Below, piece after piece: positions 60,378 through 64,000 of a DNA stretch of 64,000 nt. Below the pieces are notes generated by a model. It was given only the letters and a program-made list of their open reading frames with translations, was not told where the DNA came from and ran no database searches. The stretch's first letter is position 1, and the number at the start of each line of letters is the position of its first letter. Source of the DNA: JAHECE01 sp963780675 (GTDB taxonomy: Bacteria; Actinomycetota; Actinomycetes; Actinomycetales; JAHECE01). The DNA lies in contig CAWACR010000008.1 of the NCBI GenBank assembly GCA_963780675.1, positions 124,001 to 188,000 of the forward strand, given 5' to 3'. The position numbers and the translations under genes were made by a program.

Positions 60378-60406
60378 CCCGGTACTTGCCATTGCCGGGT
60401 ACCGGG
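60378..60406 (+). promoter_or_regulatory. Candidate PadR operator
   Basis: CCCGGTAC (60378-60385) and GTACCGGG (60399-60406) are perfect 8-bp arms 13 bases apart, 16 bp before the padR start. PadR repressors commonly bind such dyads in their own promoters. Confidence 0.5.
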
Positions 60407-60421
60407 TTACACCATGTGACC

Positions 60422-60778
60422 ATGCCCCACGACCCGCAGATGCTCAAGGGGGTGCTGACCCTCCTGCTGCTCGAGCTGCTCACCACTCGCGAGGACTACG
60501 GCTACTCCGTGGTGCTCCGGCTCCAGGAGGCCGGCTTCGGCGATCTCGGAGAGGGCACCGTCTACCCCGCGCTGAGCCGGCTCGAGGCGACCGGGCTCCT
60601 GACCTCCCGGCTCGTCCGGTCCGCCTCGGGCCCGGCCCGCAAGTACTACGCCGTCACCGACCGGGGTCGCGACCGGCTCGCCGCCGGGCTCGCCGCGTGG
60701 TCGGACCTGGCCCGCGCCGTCGACCACGTCCTCCTCCGCACCCCCGCCACCACCCACGCAGAAGGAGAGGGCCGATGA
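60422..60778 (+). CDS. PadR-family transcriptional regulator
   Basis: 118-residue PadR protein. LKGVLTLLLLELLTTREDYGYSVVLRLQEAGF is the winged-helix opening. GEGTVYPALSRLEATGLL is the recognition helix with the invariant TVYPALxRLExxGL. RKYYAVTDRGRDRL forms the wing. ATG 60422 lies just after the candidate operator. The stop overlaps the next start (ATGA), coupling it to the HAAS-type membrane protein, a very common PadR pairing. The regulated signal is unknown. Confidence 0.93.
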   Translation: MPHDPQMLKGVLTLLLLELLTTREDYGYSVVLRLQEAGFGDLGEGTVYPALSRLEATGLLTSRLVRSASGPARKYYAVTDRGRDRLAAGLAAWSDLARAVDHVLLRTPATTHAEGEGR

Positions 60779-61278
60779 ACCTCCGTGCCCGGGCCCGCGT
60801 CGAACGGGCCGTCCTGTCCTACGACCTCTGGCTCGACCTGCGCGGGGCCCCGGGCCGACGCCGCCGTGACCTGCGGCGCGAGCTCCGGGCGAACCTCACC
60901 GAGGCGACGGCGCACGTCGGCGCCCGCGCGGCGGTCGAGCGGCTCGGGAGCACCCGCGCCATGGCGGCCGAAGCCGTCCCGGTCCGCGAGGACCGTCCCC
61001 GCTGGAGCGTCGGCCTGATCGCCGGAACCGTCACGTTCGCCGTCGTCGTGCTCGTCGAGCTGCTCTCGGCCCTCGCGTGGTCGGACGGCGCGATGGCCGC
61101 GGCCCCGGAGTCCACCACGTCGGGCTCGCTGACGTTCTTCCCGGGCAGCGCGCTCGAGTACGCGCCCCTGGACGCCGGCTTCGCCCTCACCCTCGGGTTC
61201 GGCTGGCTCGCCCCGGCCCTCGCTGTCGTCACCTTCCTTGCCGTGGCGAGGCCGTGGCGGCTCCTCCGCGCGCGGTAG
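60775..61278 (+). CDS. HAAS/DUF1700-like membrane protein
   Basis: 167-residue protein. The N-terminal helical part (LSYDLWLDLRGAPGRRRRDLRRELRANLTEA, VERLGSTRAMAAEA) resembles HAAS domains that pair with PadR regulators. Two membrane helices (VGLIAGTVTFAVVVLVELLSALAW and FALTLGFGWLAPALAVVTFLAVA) follow. It overlaps padR by 4 bp. Such proteins may hold the regulator or a partner at the membrane. Function unproven. Confidence 0.8.
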   Translation: MNLRARARVERAVLSYDLWLDLRGAPGRRRRDLRRELRANLTEATAHVGARAAVERLGSTRAMAAEAVPVREDRPRWSVGLIAGTVTFAVVVLVELLSALAWSDGAMAAAPESTTSGSLTFFPGSALEYAPLDAGFALTLGFGWLAPALAVVTFLAVARPWRLLRAR

Positions 61279-61351
61279 CCGCAGGGCGAGCCTGTCATCT
61301 CCTGAGGTCGCGGCGTGGAACGACGTCGCCCACGCATGGCAGGGTGCCGAC

Positions 61352-61793
61352 GTGGGCACGCAGACCGGGCGACGGCGGACGACGGCGCTCGGCGTCCTCC
61401 TCGGGCTGACGCTCACCGGCGTCGCGCTGTGGGCGGTCGCCGCCATCGGGAACCGGTGGGTGGCCGACGGCCTGCGCGCGGACACCCCCGGCGCGTCCGC
61501 AGCCGGCGTGACCGCGGTCGAGGTGGTGCTGTTCCTGCTCGGCCTGTTCGCCGCCGTGGCGGGCGTGATGGTCGTCGCCACCTCGATTCTGCGAACGCGC
61601 CCGGCGGAACCCTCCCCCGGGCGCCTCCGGGGACGGTTCTGGCCCCCGGTGGTTCAGGGGCACGGCGCTCGCGGCCCTCCTCGCGGTCTTCGCCGGACCG
61701 GCGGCGGGGCTGGTGGTGCTCCTCGTCGTGGTCGCCGGGTCGGCGATCGCCTCGGTCCGGGCCCGTCGCACCCTTCCCGACGGCGCGGGGTGA
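61352..61793 (+). pseudogene. Frameshifted small membrane protein
   Basis: From GTG 61352 the frame encodes LGVLLGLTLTGVALWAVAAI and VEVVLFLLGLFAAVAGVMVVATSIL, two clear membrane helices. Around 61640-61652 the coding signal moves to another frame and continues as LAALLAVFAGPAAGLVVLLV and SAIASVRARRTLPDGAG to TGA 61791-61793. The total of 442 bp fits one extra base. The reconstructed protein is about 146 residues with three or four spans; no family was recognised. If the shift is real, the expressed product would end in an unrelated Arg/Pro-rich tail. Confidence 0.6.
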
Positions 61794-61898
61794 CGTGTGC
61801 CATACGTCACGTGAGCCCTAGGTCACACATCGCAGTCAGACCCTGCACGTAGCGTGCCGAGGAAATGCGAGTCGCTCCCACCCACGCGTGAGGCCACC

Positions 61899-64000
<2,102 letters not shown>

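Overview
The window is very GC-rich, uses many GTG starts and strongly GC-biased third codon positions. It carries a HemQ-type (coproporphyrin) heme cluster, CsoR/DtxR/LexA-like operators and DUF222-HNH genes. This points to a high-GC actinomycete, most likely a Micrococcales soil or plant-polymer degrader of the Cellulomonas/Promicromonospora kind. That placement is inferred from gene content and style, not from a marker gene.

Layout. Positions 1-1570 hold the end of hemQ and a frame-disrupted hemH. Positions 1650-8308 form an accessory block inside the heme cluster: an AbiE toxin-antitoxin pair, a type I methyltransferase and specificity pair with no restriction subunit, a radC with an internal stop, and a LexA-boxed DUF222-HNH gene. 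Heme synthesis then resumes with hemA on the minus strand and hemE-hemC-hemD-hemB-hemL on the plus strand (8403-15175). Next come a fatty-acid desaturase and a copper island (csoR, copZ, copA; 17.2-20.7 kb) in which copA is split into a metal-binding domain and an ATPase core. Two near-identical palindromes flank the metal-binding part.

Positions 21-35 kb hold membrane genes (CPBP protease, HdeD, a large kinase-like/LPG-synthase fusion, YihY), an alpha-galactosidase, an old yellow enzyme, a flavodoxin, and an iron-boxed CbiX-MalY pair. Positions 35-50 kb are largely carbohydrate and small-molecule metabolism (GH3, SMP-30, 2-hydroxyacid dehydrogenase, SDR, two divergent GH13 enzymes). The same stretch holds a TerC gene behind a manganese riboswitch, several small proteins, and a 38-residue cysteine-rich protein behind a CsoR-type operator. 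Positions 50-64 kb hold a CNNM/CorC transporter, a furA-katA pair with katA broken by many one-base insertions, a second LexA-boxed DUF222-HNH gene, an ABC-F ATPase, an MTA/SAH nucleosidase, a secreted metallopeptidase, a PadR-HAAS pair and a membrane pyrophosphatase that runs off the end.

Three themes stand out. First, metal and redox control: Cu (CsoR sites), Mn (riboswitch), Fe (DtxR box, Fur) and heme. Second, an unusual number of long perfect inverted repeats (12-28 bp stems) between genes, mostly unrelated in sequence. Third, disrupted reading frames confined to a few genes (hemH, radC, katA, a small membrane gene) while their neighbours are clean. No tRNA, rRNA, CRISPR array, transposase or integrase was recognised.
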